From: Arthrobacter sp. Leaf141
Lineage (GTDB): Bacteria; Actinomycetota; Actinomycetes; Actinomycetales; Micrococcaceae
DNA: 58,890 nucleotides
Assembly: GCF_001424565.1 (NCBI RefSeq)
Contig: NZ_LMOL01000034.1
Coordinates: 40,891 to 99,780 of the forward strand
Direction of reading: 5' to 3'
In this document: piece after piece, positions 33,667 to 41,744 of the stretch
Layout of the letters: each line of letters opens with the position of its first letter
Position numbering within the stretch: the stretch's first letter is position 1
Program-made: the position numbers and the translations under genes
The notes under the pieces: generated by a model
What the model was told of the DNA's origin: nothing
The model's database searches: none
What the model saw: only the letters and a program-made list of their open reading frames with translations

Positions 33667-34734
33667 CTACAGGCGAGGGAAGTCATAGTAATCCGCCATC
33701 AGAGTCAGTGCGTCCAGGTCAAGGGCGGATGAGTGGCCTCCGACGACCAGCATGATCTCATCGACTCCGGTTCGTTGGTGCAGGTTTTCGAGGCGGCTGG
33801 CCACCATGGCGGGTGTTCCGTGAAAGGTACGGTCGGTGTAGGCGTCGACGATCTGGCGCTCGGCGGTGGTATGCAGGTGGGAGTCGATTTCATCCGGTGG
33901 CAGCAGCAGGTAGCCTTCCCCTCTGAACATCCGCAGCATGGCCATGGCTGAGGTAGCCGCCTGCCTCTTCGCTTCAGCCGTGTCTGTGCTGATGGCAGCG
34001 GGCACGCTGACGAGGGTGTGTGGCGCGGTAAGGACCTCCGAGGGGTCGAAGCTCTGGCGGTAGACGCGCATCGCCGTATCGATGTCAGCGTCCCCGAACT
34101 GCAGGGCGAAGGCGTACGGGAGACCAAGCTGGCCTGCAAGGCGCGCGGAGTAGGGCGACGAGCCGAGTATCCACGGTTCCGGTGCCGTCAGCGGGGCGGG
34201 GACCTGGTTCTCCCGCGCCTGCCACGGGCCGGGAACGGCATGGACGTCCACAAACGGGTGGCCGGCTGGAAAGTTGTCCCCGAGGAAGCCAAGCAGTTCC
34301 AGTACCTGGTGCGGGAACCCGTCGTTGGCGTCCGCGTTCCTGCGCAGTGCCGCCGCCGTTCTCTGGTCAGTGCCGGGCGCACGGCCCAGGCCCAGATCTA
34401 TCCGGCCGGGTGCCAGGGCATCCAGCATCCCGAATTGCTCGGCTATCAGCAAGGGTGCATGGTTCGGAAGCATCACCCCGCCGGCCCCCAGCCGGATGCG
34501 CGCTGTTTCCGCGGTAAGGCGGGCGATCATCAAGGACGGTGAGGACACCGACGTCGCACCCATCCCGTGGTGCTCGGACATCCAGAAGCGGTGGTACCCC
34601 CGCTGGTCCGCGGCTCGCGCCAGGGAAACGGTGCCTGCGAGGCCCTCGGTGGCTGTGGTTCCCACGCCTGTGCCGCCAGCGGACAGGACAGATAAGACAA
34701 AGGGTGCCGTGCCGGAGTTTTTCCCGAACTGCAT
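33667..34734 (-). CDS. LLM-class flavin-dependent oxidoreductase
   Basis: From the ATG at 34734, after AAGGAG, the product has 355 residues in the luciferase-like monooxygenase fold: RFWMSEHHGMGATS, then RLGAGGVMLPNHAPLLIAEQ, the segment LGLGRAPGTDQRTAAALRR, and the C-terminal GTPAMVASRLENL. It is of the group sometimes called MsnO8-type. It uses reduced flavin and oxygen on an unknown substrate. The SMR gene follows 30 nt downstream. Confidence 0.85.
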   Translation of the reverse strand: MQFGKNSGTAPFVLSVLSAGGTGVGTTATEGLAGTVSLARAADQRGYHRFWMSEHHGMGATSVSSPSLMIARLTAETARIRLGAGGVMLPNHAPLLIAEQFGMLDALAPGRIDLGLGRAPGTDQRTAAALRRNADANDGFPHQVLELLGFLGDNFPAGHPFVDVHAVPGPWQARENQVPAPLTAPEPWILGSSPYSARLAGQLGLPYAFALQFGDADIDTAMRVYRQSFDPSEVLTAPHTLVSVPAAISTDTAEAKRQAATSAMAMLRMFRGEGYLLLPPDEIDSHLHTTAERQIVDAYTDRTFHGTPAMVASRLENLHQRTGVDEIMLVVGGHSSALDLDALTLMADYYDFPRL

Positions 34735-34807
34735 TTTACTGAAACTCCTTGTGGAAATTCTTTCTGGAACCGGTCTGAACGGCCCTGGATGGTGTGGTGT
34801 GGCCGAA

Positions 34808-35140
34808 CTACGGCGTCGAGAGATGGCAGATGGCTGACAAGAGGACCTCAATTTCCCTGTGCCCGAGTCCTGGAACCAGTGATCCAAGCGATACCTGTTC
34901 AGCGTCGGCGACGGAAGCCACCAACGTCAGGAAGTTCCTCTCGTCCGCGGGAAGCGACGCGGCATAGGTGACGAGCGCCGGGAAGTTCACCGCAGCCGGC
35001 GTTTTGAGCAGGCCGGGACGGATCCACGGCTGGCCCAACGCCGCGAACTTTCCGTCATAGCCCCGAATCAGCATCTCTGTCGCTGCAGCGTGCATCGGGC
35101 TATGCCGTGCATGCGCCCGGAGTTGTTCGTGGAGCTCCAC
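34808..35140 (-). CDS. Small hypothetical protein between isochorismatase and LLM genes
   Basis: The 110-residue product is helical by appearance, beginning MELHEQLRAHARHSPMHA, with no domain I can name. It follows the isochorismatase stop by 2 nt, which suggests translational coupling, and precedes the LLM gene by 73 nt. Clear placement in the operon supports that it is real. Confidence 0.5.
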   Translation of the reverse strand: MELHEQLRAHARHSPMHAAATEMLIRGYDGKFAALGQPWIRPGLLKTPAAVNFPALVTYAASLPADERNFLTLVASVADAEQVSLGSLVPGLGHREIEVLLSAICHLSTP

Positions 35141-35142
35141 GC

Positions 35143-35781
35143 TTAGAGCCGGGCTGCCTGCTCAGCGCCTGCGATGGCGGAGCTGCCCAGGTCGCTGCCG
35201 GTGGTTGGCTCCCCTGCGGCAAGCGCCGCGGTCCAGGTTGCCGTGGTGGAAACGTGGGCCCAGTTTGAGTTGAGGACCGCCATCAGCGTTTGGTGCACGG
35301 TTTTGGCCGCGGCGGCACCGGCGTTGTTGGCGATGTTGATGGCACCTGTCGCATCCGAGATGACCTCTGTGGCAAAGCCAAGGAATTCTGCTTCCGCTGC
35401 TGAGGCGAGAATGCAGTTGTTGGTCATGTAGCCCACCAGCGTGACAGTGTCCACGTCCTGGCTGCGGAGCCATTCGGCCAGGTCCGTGCCGGCATAAACG
35501 GAGCTGTAGTGCTTGGTGAGCAGCTTCCAGGAGTCAGCCTTGCGGTTTTCCACCTCAGGGTGCAGTGCAAAGGCAGGGGTCCCCGGATCAAAAACGGGCG
35601 CACCTTCTCCTGCGCTGTGCTGAACGGCCGCTACCGGTATGCCGGCGGCCGCGGCGGCATCAATGGCCTGCCCGATATTTGCCAGCGACTCAGCAGGCCG
35701 GGGGTAGTGGATCTCGAGCGGACCGCTGAAGTACTGCTGCTGGATGTCCACAATGATGAGTGCGCGGCGGGGCGTGGTCAC
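35143..35781 (-). CDS. Isochorismatase-family cysteine hydrolase
   Basis: The 212-residue protein has the full triad of the family: D12 in ALIIVDIQQ, K90 in LLTKHYSS and C123 in GYMTNNC. These enzymes split amide or vinyl-ether bonds; relatives include nicotinamidases and N-carbamoyl hydrolases. Substrate is unclear. It heads a minus-strand operon with the hypothetical gene, LLM oxidoreductase and SMR protein, divergent from the GlxA-type regulator. A decayed copy of its C-terminal part lies at 37140-37265. Confidence 0.85.
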   Translation of the reverse strand: MTTPRRALIIVDIQQQYFSGPLEIHYPRPAESLANIGQAIDAAAAAGIPVAAVQHSAGEGAPVFDPGTPAFALHPEVENRKADSWKLLTKHYSSVYAGTDLAEWLRSQDVDTVTLVGYMTNNCILASAAEAEFLGFATEVISDATGAINIANNAGAAAAKTVHQTLMAVLNSNWAHVSTTATWTAALAAGEPTTGSDLGSSAIAGAEQAARL

Positions 35782-35926
35782 AATAATTTCTTCTCCTAGG
35801 TCGTTGGCGTCCGGCAGGACCCCTGGCTTCCATTGTTCGGGTGCCCGCCCCCGGCTACCAGTGGCATGAATGCTGCCTTACGATGGATTTGCGCCAAAAC
35901 TATTCCTGAGCCCACCCTGGAGCGTT

Positions 35927-36877
35927 ATGAAGATCGCCATCTATGCTTTCGACGGCGTGCCCATGTTCCACCTCGCGGTTCCACAAATGGTTTTTGAAGA
36001 GGTCAAGCGCCAAGGGCACCCGTGGTCCACCGAGCTTTTTTCAGACGGCGCGGACTCCTTGGTGACCGCCGAGGGCTATCAACTCAGCGGAATTTCCGGG
36101 CCCGAAGCTGCTGTCAACGCCGATGTTGTGGTGATCCCATCGTGGTACGGCGGCGACAGGACTGCTGGGGCCGGCCTGCAGGCACTCCTCGTGAACGCAC
36201 ACCGGGAAGGAGCCACCATCATGGGCCTATGCCTCGGGGCGTTGGCCGTGGCTGATGCCGGCCTTCTTGACCACCGGTCAGCCGTAACGCACTGGAACGC
36301 CGTTGGGGCTCTTGCCCGGCGGCGCCCGGCTGTCTGCGTTGACCCTTCGGTCCTGTACATCGACCACGGGGACGTCATCACCTCGGCGGGCACCGCGTCG
36401 GGGATTGATGCCTGCCTTCATCTGGTGCGCAGGAGCCTCGGCGCCGCAGCGACCAACTCGGTCTCCCGCGCACTGGTGGTGGCTCCCCACCGGGAGGGCG
36501 GGCAGGCGCAATACATTGAACGCCCGGTCCGCCCGCAGCAGACAGGCGATCCCATTTCCAATGTCATCGGATGGGCGCTGAACAATCTTTCCGAACCTCT
36601 CACCATTGAGCAATTGGCTCTTCAGGGGCACATGAGCCGAAGGACCTTCATCCGCGAATTCCAGGTCAGCACAGGCACAACGCCGGCGGCATGGGTCCGC
36701 AGCCGGCGCCTGGACGAGGCCCGCAGGCTGCTCGAGGAAACCAAACTGACCGTTGACCAGGTAGCGGCTGCGAGCGGTTTCACCAGCACCGTCACCATGC
36801 GACAGAACTTCGCTTCCGCCTTCGCAACAACCCCCACCGACTACCGCAGGCGCTTCGAGGCACTGCCGTCCCCGTGA
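35927..36877 (+). CDS. GlxA-like regulator (DJ-1/PfpI plus AraC HTH)
   Basis: The 316-residue protein has an N-terminal amidase-like DJ-1/PfpI domain (AIYAFDGVPMFHLAVPQ, MGLCLGALAVADAGLL with the elbow Cys) and a C-terminal AraC double helix-turn-helix (MSRRTFIREFQVSTGTTPA, VDQVAAASGFTSTVTMRQNF). The start at 35927 follows GGAG; a longer frame has no ribosome site. It is divergent from the isochorismatase operon and probably activates it. Confidence 0.85.
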   Translation: MKIAIYAFDGVPMFHLAVPQMVFEEVKRQGHPWSTELFSDGADSLVTAEGYQLSGISGPEAAVNADVVVIPSWYGGDRTAGAGLQALLVNAHREGATIMGLCLGALAVADAGLLDHRSAVTHWNAVGALARRRPAVCVDPSVLYIDHGDVITSAGTASGIDACLHLVRRSLGAAATNSVSRALVVAPHREGGQAQYIERPVRPQQTGDPISNVIGWALNNLSEPLTIEQLALQGHMSRRTFIREFQVSTGTTPAAWVRSRRLDEARRLLEETKLTVDQVAAASGFTSTVTMRQNFASAFATTPTDYRRRFEALPSP

Positions 36878-37560
36878 CTGCCGGCAACCGCACCAGCCGG
36901 GAAGCCCCGGCCCCGGGAGCTGCCCTCCGCTGACGGATCGGAGGAGAAAGGCGAACCTCCGCAATTGTCCCTCCGCGCACGGGGAGCAGGGTCGAGTCCC
37001 ACCTAATCGTTTGTTCAGGTCAACGGACGTTGCGGAACGTAGCATCACTCCGAGAGGTATTGGAAGTGATTGGATCTATTCGAAGGCGGAAATCAGCATG
37101 CCGAAGGTAGCGGTCGGGGAAATTGTAGGACTGGTACGAACTGGCAGTTGCATCTGCCAAGGTGTCCGTCGGAGAAACGCGGGCCCAGTTGGAGTTGAGG
37201 ACCGCTATCAGCGTTTGGTGCATGGTTTTACCCCGGCGGCACCGGCACTGTTGGCGATGTTGACCAGCAATTACATCCGAAAGACCATGCCAATTGGCGT
37301 CAAGCCAACACCGATACCGCTGGTGCTAAGCCATTGCCACGGGGTCGACCTTTCGCTCGAATGGCATTGGCGCCTGCGGCCATACACTTGATTCGAAGTT
37401 CAAGCCCTGACAGCTGATTGTGGGGGCTTGCCTTGATTCCCCCGGCCTCAAGGGAGGCAGATCGAGGATACCGGTGAACAGCTGCGCTGCCTACTTCACC
37501 GTGAATCGGTACTCTGGAGACAGAAGGGGAAGTCATTGATGATGTACGTGAGGAGTGTGG
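36878..37560. other. 683-bp region with a decayed isochorismatase fragment, otherwise no gene
   Basis: Apart from the remnant at 37140-37265, I see no coding frame with a ribosome site. The stretch is less GC-biased than its surroundings and looks like eroded sequence between two gene sets. Confidence 0.5.
37140..37265 (-). pseudogene. Remnant of an isochorismatase paralogue
   Basis: On the minus strand the frame reads MHQTLIAVLNSNWARVS, matching VHQTLMAVLNSNWAHVS of the intact enzyme. At DNA level about 85 bp agree at roughly nine of ten positions with 35253-35340, with a 1-nt gap. Only the C-terminal end is recognisable. It is the trace of a duplication or of a second enzyme gene lost here. 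Confidence 0.7.
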
Positions 37561-38562
37561 GTGGTAACAAGCAAGGACGTGGCGGCCCGTGCCGGTGTGG
37601 CCCAGAGCACGGTTTCTTACGTTATGAGTGGGAAGAGATCCATCTCGCCGGAAACCCGCGCCAAAGTCGAAGCTGCGATAGCAGAGCTTACATACCACCC
37701 AAATGCTGGAGCGCGCGCCCTAGCAAGCAACAGGACGAGCGTCATCGGCCTCGTGGTCAGTATGTCCCGGACAACGGAGATGGCCGGTTTGCTGCCCTTC
37801 ATCGAGGCAATAACTTCGGATGCCCGTGTGCGCGATCATGACATCGTACTGGTAACCGAGGAGGCTGGAACGGCAAGCCTGGAACGACTCTCGGGAAGGT
37901 CGCTGGTTGATGCCATCATTCTCATGGACGTGCACCTGCATGACGCCCGGCTTGAGCGGGCGGCTCAGCTGGCTGTCCCTGTTGTCCTCATCGGCCTCGC
38001 AGAAGATAACCATGGCCTGGACGCCGTCGATTTCGACTTTGAAGCTGCCGGCATTATGGCTGCGGAAGAACTGCTGGACCGGGGCTACACCCGGGTCGTG
38101 GTAATAGGTGAGCCGCCTGAGGTGAACGTGCGTGCGTACGGCTTTATCGCCGGGTTCGAACGGGGCGCGCTGGAGGCGTGCCACCGGCGGGCTGCGGAAG
38201 CTGAAGTGCTTCGGCCCGCAGCCCCGGGGTGGAATGCATTCTTGGCCGAGGTCTCAGAGCAAATCGGTAAAGCAAGGACTTCACGGGTTGGTTTCATCGC
38301 CCGCACGCCCCAAACTGTGGCGTGGGTATTGCAGTTGCTCCTCATCGGGCATCTCGAACCTGGCCGGGACGTGGGCTTGGTCGGCATGTGTACTGACGAA
38401 GACTCTGAAACCTTCAGCACCCCTGTCACGAATGTCTCCCCGAGGCCGCGGGAAGTGTCGTACGCGGCCATGAACCGCGTGTTCGAACTATTGGACGGAG
38501 CCGAGCCGGGCGGCCAGATTCAACTGATCCCGCCGCGGCTCACTCGCCGCTGCACGACCTAA
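37561..38562 (+). CDS. LacI-family repressor
   Basis: The 333-residue protein has the LacI helix-turn-helix (TSKDVAARAGVAQSTVSYVM), hinge helix (ALASNRTSVIG) and periplasmic-binding-like sensor. GTG at 37561, 5 nt after AGGAG, fits better than the GTG at 37555, which overlaps that ribosome site. The sugar operon follows in the same direction after a perfect palindrome at 38618-38646, the likely operator. Confidence 0.85.
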   Translation: MVTSKDVAARAGVAQSTVSYVMSGKRSISPETRAKVEAAIAELTYHPNAGARALASNRTSVIGLVVSMSRTTEMAGLLPFIEAITSDARVRDHDIVLVTEEAGTASLERLSGRSLVDAIILMDVHLHDARLERAAQLAVPVVLIGLAEDNHGLDAVDFDFEAAGIMAAEELLDRGYTRVVVIGEPPEVNVRAYGFIAGFERGALEACHRRAAEAEVLRPAAPGWNAFLAEVSEQIGKARTSRVGFIARTPQTVAWVLQLLLIGHLEPGRDVGLVGMCTDEDSETFSTPVTNVSPRPREVSYAAMNRVFELLDGAEPGGQIQLIPPRLTRRCTT

Positions 38563-38617
38563 CCCGAGTTACAGCAAAGCAGCACCCCCTTCCTAAAAGA
38601 ATTGTTTCATGCTATTT

Positions 38618-38646
38618 TCGATGCGTATCGAGTCGATACGCATCGA
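38618..38646. promoter_or_regulatory. LacI-type operator of the sugar operon
   Basis: TCGATGCGTATCG-AGT-CGATACGCATCGA has perfect 13-bp arms. It lies 27 bp upstream of the binding-protein start, with CG-rich arms as usual for LacI-family sites. The LacI gene ends 56 bp before it. Confidence 0.8.
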
Positions 38647-38672
38647 TTAATTTTTCTGATAGATAAGGCGAG

Positions 38673-39899
38673 ATGATGACTCAAAGGCGAGGCAGGGTTC
38701 TGCGGACGGCTGCGGCTGTGGCGGTTCTTTCCACGGCATGTGGTGTAGCCGGATGTGCTCCGACATCGAGCGGCCCTGAAGATGCGCAAACAGTCTTGTT
38801 GCAGCGTCCCGCAGGTTCCACTAATGACACGAAAATTTATGACTCGGTTCTTGCCACGTGCGAAAAGACTACCGGGATCACTATCAAGACTCAGGACATC
38901 CCCAGTAGTGGCTATCTGGCCAAAGTCCTTCAACAGGCTTCCTCCAAAACCCTGCCCGACGTATTAATGCTGGACAACGGGGAGGTACCTCAGATCGCCG
39001 AATCGGGGGCCCTTGCACCCCTGAAGCCATTGGGCGTTACGACCAATGGATTTGCTGAAGGTGTAGTGCAGGCTTCGACTTACGGAGGTGAACTGTATGG
39101 AGTGCAGCCCGTGGCTAACACGATCGCATTGTTTGTGAACACCGAACTCCTTGCGGCAGCTGGGCTGAAAGCCCCTACAACATGGGATGAATTGAAAAGA
39201 ACGGCTTCTATCCTCACCAAAGGCGATACTTATGGCGTCGCTTTTTCCGCAGCCGCGTCTGAGGAAGGAACATTTCAGTTCCTTCCGTTCTTCTGGTCCA
39301 ACGGCGGCGATGAGACCAACATTCCCACTAGCGAAGGTGCGGCCGCTCTTCAGCTGTGGAAGGACCTCGTGATCGCCCATGCGGCATCGGAATCGGTGCT
39401 GACCTGGACGCAGGCGGATGTCAACGACCAGTTCATCGCAGGCAAGGCTGCGATGATGATCAATGGGCCGTGGCAATTTCCGTCCCTGGATAAGGCCGGA
39501 GTCAAATACGAGGCCGTGGCCCTTCCTGCTCCTCAGCTGGGTGCTGAAATTGTTTCTCCGCTCGGGGGCGAGACTTGGACGGTTCCTGTCACCGGCAATA
39601 AGGAAAAGATGGCTTCAGCTGCCCAGGTGGTGCAGTGCCTGGGGTCCGATGCAAGCCAGCTCGAGCTCGGATCCGGGCGAAACCTCATCCCAACGAATGA
39701 GAATCTCGCGGGACAGTATGCGCAAGAGAATCCCAAGATGAAGGGCTTCGTTGACCAGATTCCCGGTCTTCGTGCACGCACCGCCCAGTTGGGCCCGGAT
39801 TACGCCAAAGCGTCCCAAACCATCTACACCGCCATCCAGGATGTACTTACAGGAGGAGCGGAACCTTTGGAAGCTCTGCGTCGAGCGGAAACCAAATAG
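38673..39899 (+). CDS. Sugar ABC transporter binding lipoprotein (CUT1 type)
   Basis: The 408-residue protein has a lipoprotein signal with GVAGC (C28) and the extracellular solute-binding family 1 fold: DVLMLDNGEVPQIAESG, then TWDELKRTASILTKG and GKAAMMINGPWQFP. The substrate is probably an oligosaccharide or glycoside. AAGGCGAG precedes the ATG. It is first in the operon after the LacI operator. Confidence 0.85.
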   Translation: MMTQRRGRVLRTAAAVAVLSTACGVAGCAPTSSGPEDAQTVLLQRPAGSTNDTKIYDSVLATCEKTTGITIKTQDIPSSGYLAKVLQQASSKTLPDVLMLDNGEVPQIAESGALAPLKPLGVTTNGFAEGVVQASTYGGELYGVQPVANTIALFVNTELLAAAGLKAPTTWDELKRTASILTKGDTYGVAFSAAASEEGTFQFLPFFWSNGGDETNIPTSEGAAALQLWKDLVIAHAASESVLTWTQADVNDQFIAGKAAMMINGPWQFPSLDKAGVKYEAVALPAPQLGAEIVSPLGGETWTVPVTGNKEKMASAAQVVQCLGSDASQLELGSGRNLIPTNENLAGQYAQENPKMKGFVDQIPGLRARTAQLGPDYAKASQTIYTAIQDVLTGGAEPLEALRRAETK

Positions 39900-39957
39900 C
39901 AATGGCCACGATGGCCGGACCAGTCCGTGCAGGCGCCCTTGCAGGGAGACAAGCATC

Positions 39958-40899
39958 ATGATCATGACTGAAATCAAGACGAAGCCGGTAATCGCACCAC
40001 GCTGGCGGGTATCTGGTCGCAACAAAGAAAGGCTCCTACAGCAGGCCTTTTTGCTGCCGGCCACTTTATATATTCTGCTGATCTTCGGATACCCCGTCGT
40101 GCAAAACGTCATAATGGCGCTTCAGCAGTACACCACCGCCACATTCTTCACCGGTCATGCCCCTTGGATAGGCCTTGCCAACTATCAGGCAGTACTCCAG
40201 TCGCGGGACTTCGGCCGTGCTGCTATGAACACCCTGACATTCACAGCTTTTTCAATCGCAGGACAGCTGATCTTCGGCATGCTCATCGCCCTCTATTTCC
40301 GCCGCAGATTCCCGCTTAACAACCTACTGCGGGGTTTGCTGCTGTTGCCATGGCTGATTCCACTGATTGTTTCCAGTGCAGTCTGGCGGTGGATGCTGGA
40401 CAAGGACTCTGGGGTGGTCAACCAGATCCTTGGTGCTCTGACCTTCAGCGATGTCCGGATCGGATGGCTCACCGACACAACAGTGGCGCTCCTGGCGGTG
40501 ATCTGTGTGAATATCTGGCTGGGAATTCCGTTCAACGTGGCCTTGCTGTACAGCGGCCTGCAGGACATCCCACAGGAACTCTATGAGGCCGCCGCCCTAG
40601 ACGGTGCCACCGGAGCGAAAGCATTCAAGCACATTACCTGGCCCCTTCTCCGGCCCGTCGTCACGGTGGTGTTGGTCCTTGGCGTCGTCTACACCCTGAA
40701 GGCCCTGGATATCATTCTTGGCCTCACCGGAGGGGGACCTGCGAACGCAACACAAACCTTGTCGACAGAGTCCTACCGTTTGTCGTTCCAACAGTTCGAC
40801 TTCGGCCAAGGAGCCGCAGTGGGCAACATCCTCATTGTTATTTCCCTCGTATTCGCACTGCTCTACCTGCGGGCCAACCGGAAGGGGTCGAAGGCATGA
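39958..40899 (+). CDS. Sugar ABC transporter permease (MalF type)
   Basis: From the ATG at 39958, after GGGAGAC, the product has 313 residues with six helices and the EAA loop ELYEAAALDGATGAKAFKHITWP. An N-terminal tail of about 30 residues precedes the first helix. The frame is open upstream, but that part overlaps the binding-protein gene. Its stop overlaps the next ATG. Confidence 0.87.
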   Translation: MIMTEIKTKPVIAPRWRVSGRNKERLLQQAFLLPATLYILLIFGYPVVQNVIMALQQYTTATFFTGHAPWIGLANYQAVLQSRDFGRAAMNTLTFTAFSIAGQLIFGMLIALYFRRRFPLNNLLRGLLLLPWLIPLIVSSAVWRWMLDKDSGVVNQILGALTFSDVRIGWLTDTTVALLAVICVNIWLGIPFNVALLYSGLQDIPQELYEAAALDGATGAKAFKHITWPLLRPVVTVVLVLGVVYTLKALDIILGLTGGGPANATQTLSTESYRLSFQQFDFGQGAAVGNILIVISLVFALLYLRANRKGSKA

Positions 40900-41744
40900 C
40901 AAGCACCACCGCCACAAAAGCGGCCGGATCATTTGGACTGGAACGATCTGCTTCCCGCCACACGATTTTCGGACTGGTGATCGTTGTCGTTTTGCTCTTT
41001 CCGGTCTACTGGATGGTCAACGTGTCGCTGCAACCCGGCGGACGGGCCGTGGGCACGCCCTGGTTTCCCATCAATCCTGACCTGTCCGGCTACGCCACCG
41101 CCATCGCCGAGCAAAGCCCAAACCTCGTCACCAGCCTTCTCGTCGCTGGGGGCAGTGTCCTATTCAGTCTCGTGATTGCCGCCCCTGCCGCCTACGCAGT
41201 GGCGCAATTGCGGATCCCGTTCGCCCGGACCCTTCTCTTCGCGGTGCTCATCTGCCAGATGATTCCAGGGATCGTCGTGTCCAACGCTCTCTATACAGCG
41301 TTCAATCAGTTGGGGCTGTTGAACAGCATCATTGGCCTAATTATTGCCAACTCCAGCGCCGGCATACCGTTCGGGATCCTCATCATGCACGCTTTCATGC
41401 TTTCCATCCCGCCCTCAGTCATAGAAGCTGCACGGGTCGACGGTGCGGGGCCAGTCAGAGCCTTTGTTTCCATCGTCCTTCCGATGAGTAGGAATGCGAT
41501 CATCACCGCGGGTCTCTTTGCCTTCCTCTTTGCTTGGGGAGACTTCCTCTTCGCCGTCACCCTCACCACCACCAATGAAGTCAGGCCCGTGACCGTTGGC
41601 CTGTACTCCTACCTCGGCACCTACGTAAATGACTGGAGCGCCGTCATGGCCACCGCAGTTCTCGCATCCACACCCGCCATCGCCGTGCTCGCGGTCGCCC
41701 AACGCTACATATCAGCAGGCGCAACCGGGGGAGCGGTCAAATGA
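40896..41744 (+). CDS. Sugar ABC transporter permease (MalG type)
   Basis: The 282-residue protein has six helices and the EAA loop VIEAARVDGAGPVRAFVSIVLP. It starts at an ATG overlapping the stop of the first permease, and ends in ATGA overlap with the glycosidase-like gene. No ABC ATPase is encoded in this operon, so the transporter probably uses a shared MsiK/MsmX-type ATPase from elsewhere. Confidence 0.87.
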   Translation: MTSTTATKAAGSFGLERSASRHTIFGLVIVVVLLFPVYWMVNVSLQPGGRAVGTPWFPINPDLSGYATAIAEQSPNLVTSLLVAGGSVLFSLVIAAPAAYAVAQLRIPFARTLLFAVLICQMIPGIVVSNALYTAFNQLGLLNSIIGLIIANSSAGIPFGILIMHAFMLSIPPSVIEAARVDGAGPVRAFVSIVLPMSRNAIITAGLFAFLFAWGDFLFAVTLTTTNEVRPVTVGLYSYLGTYVNDWSAVMATAVLASTPAIAVLAVAQRYISAGATGGAVK

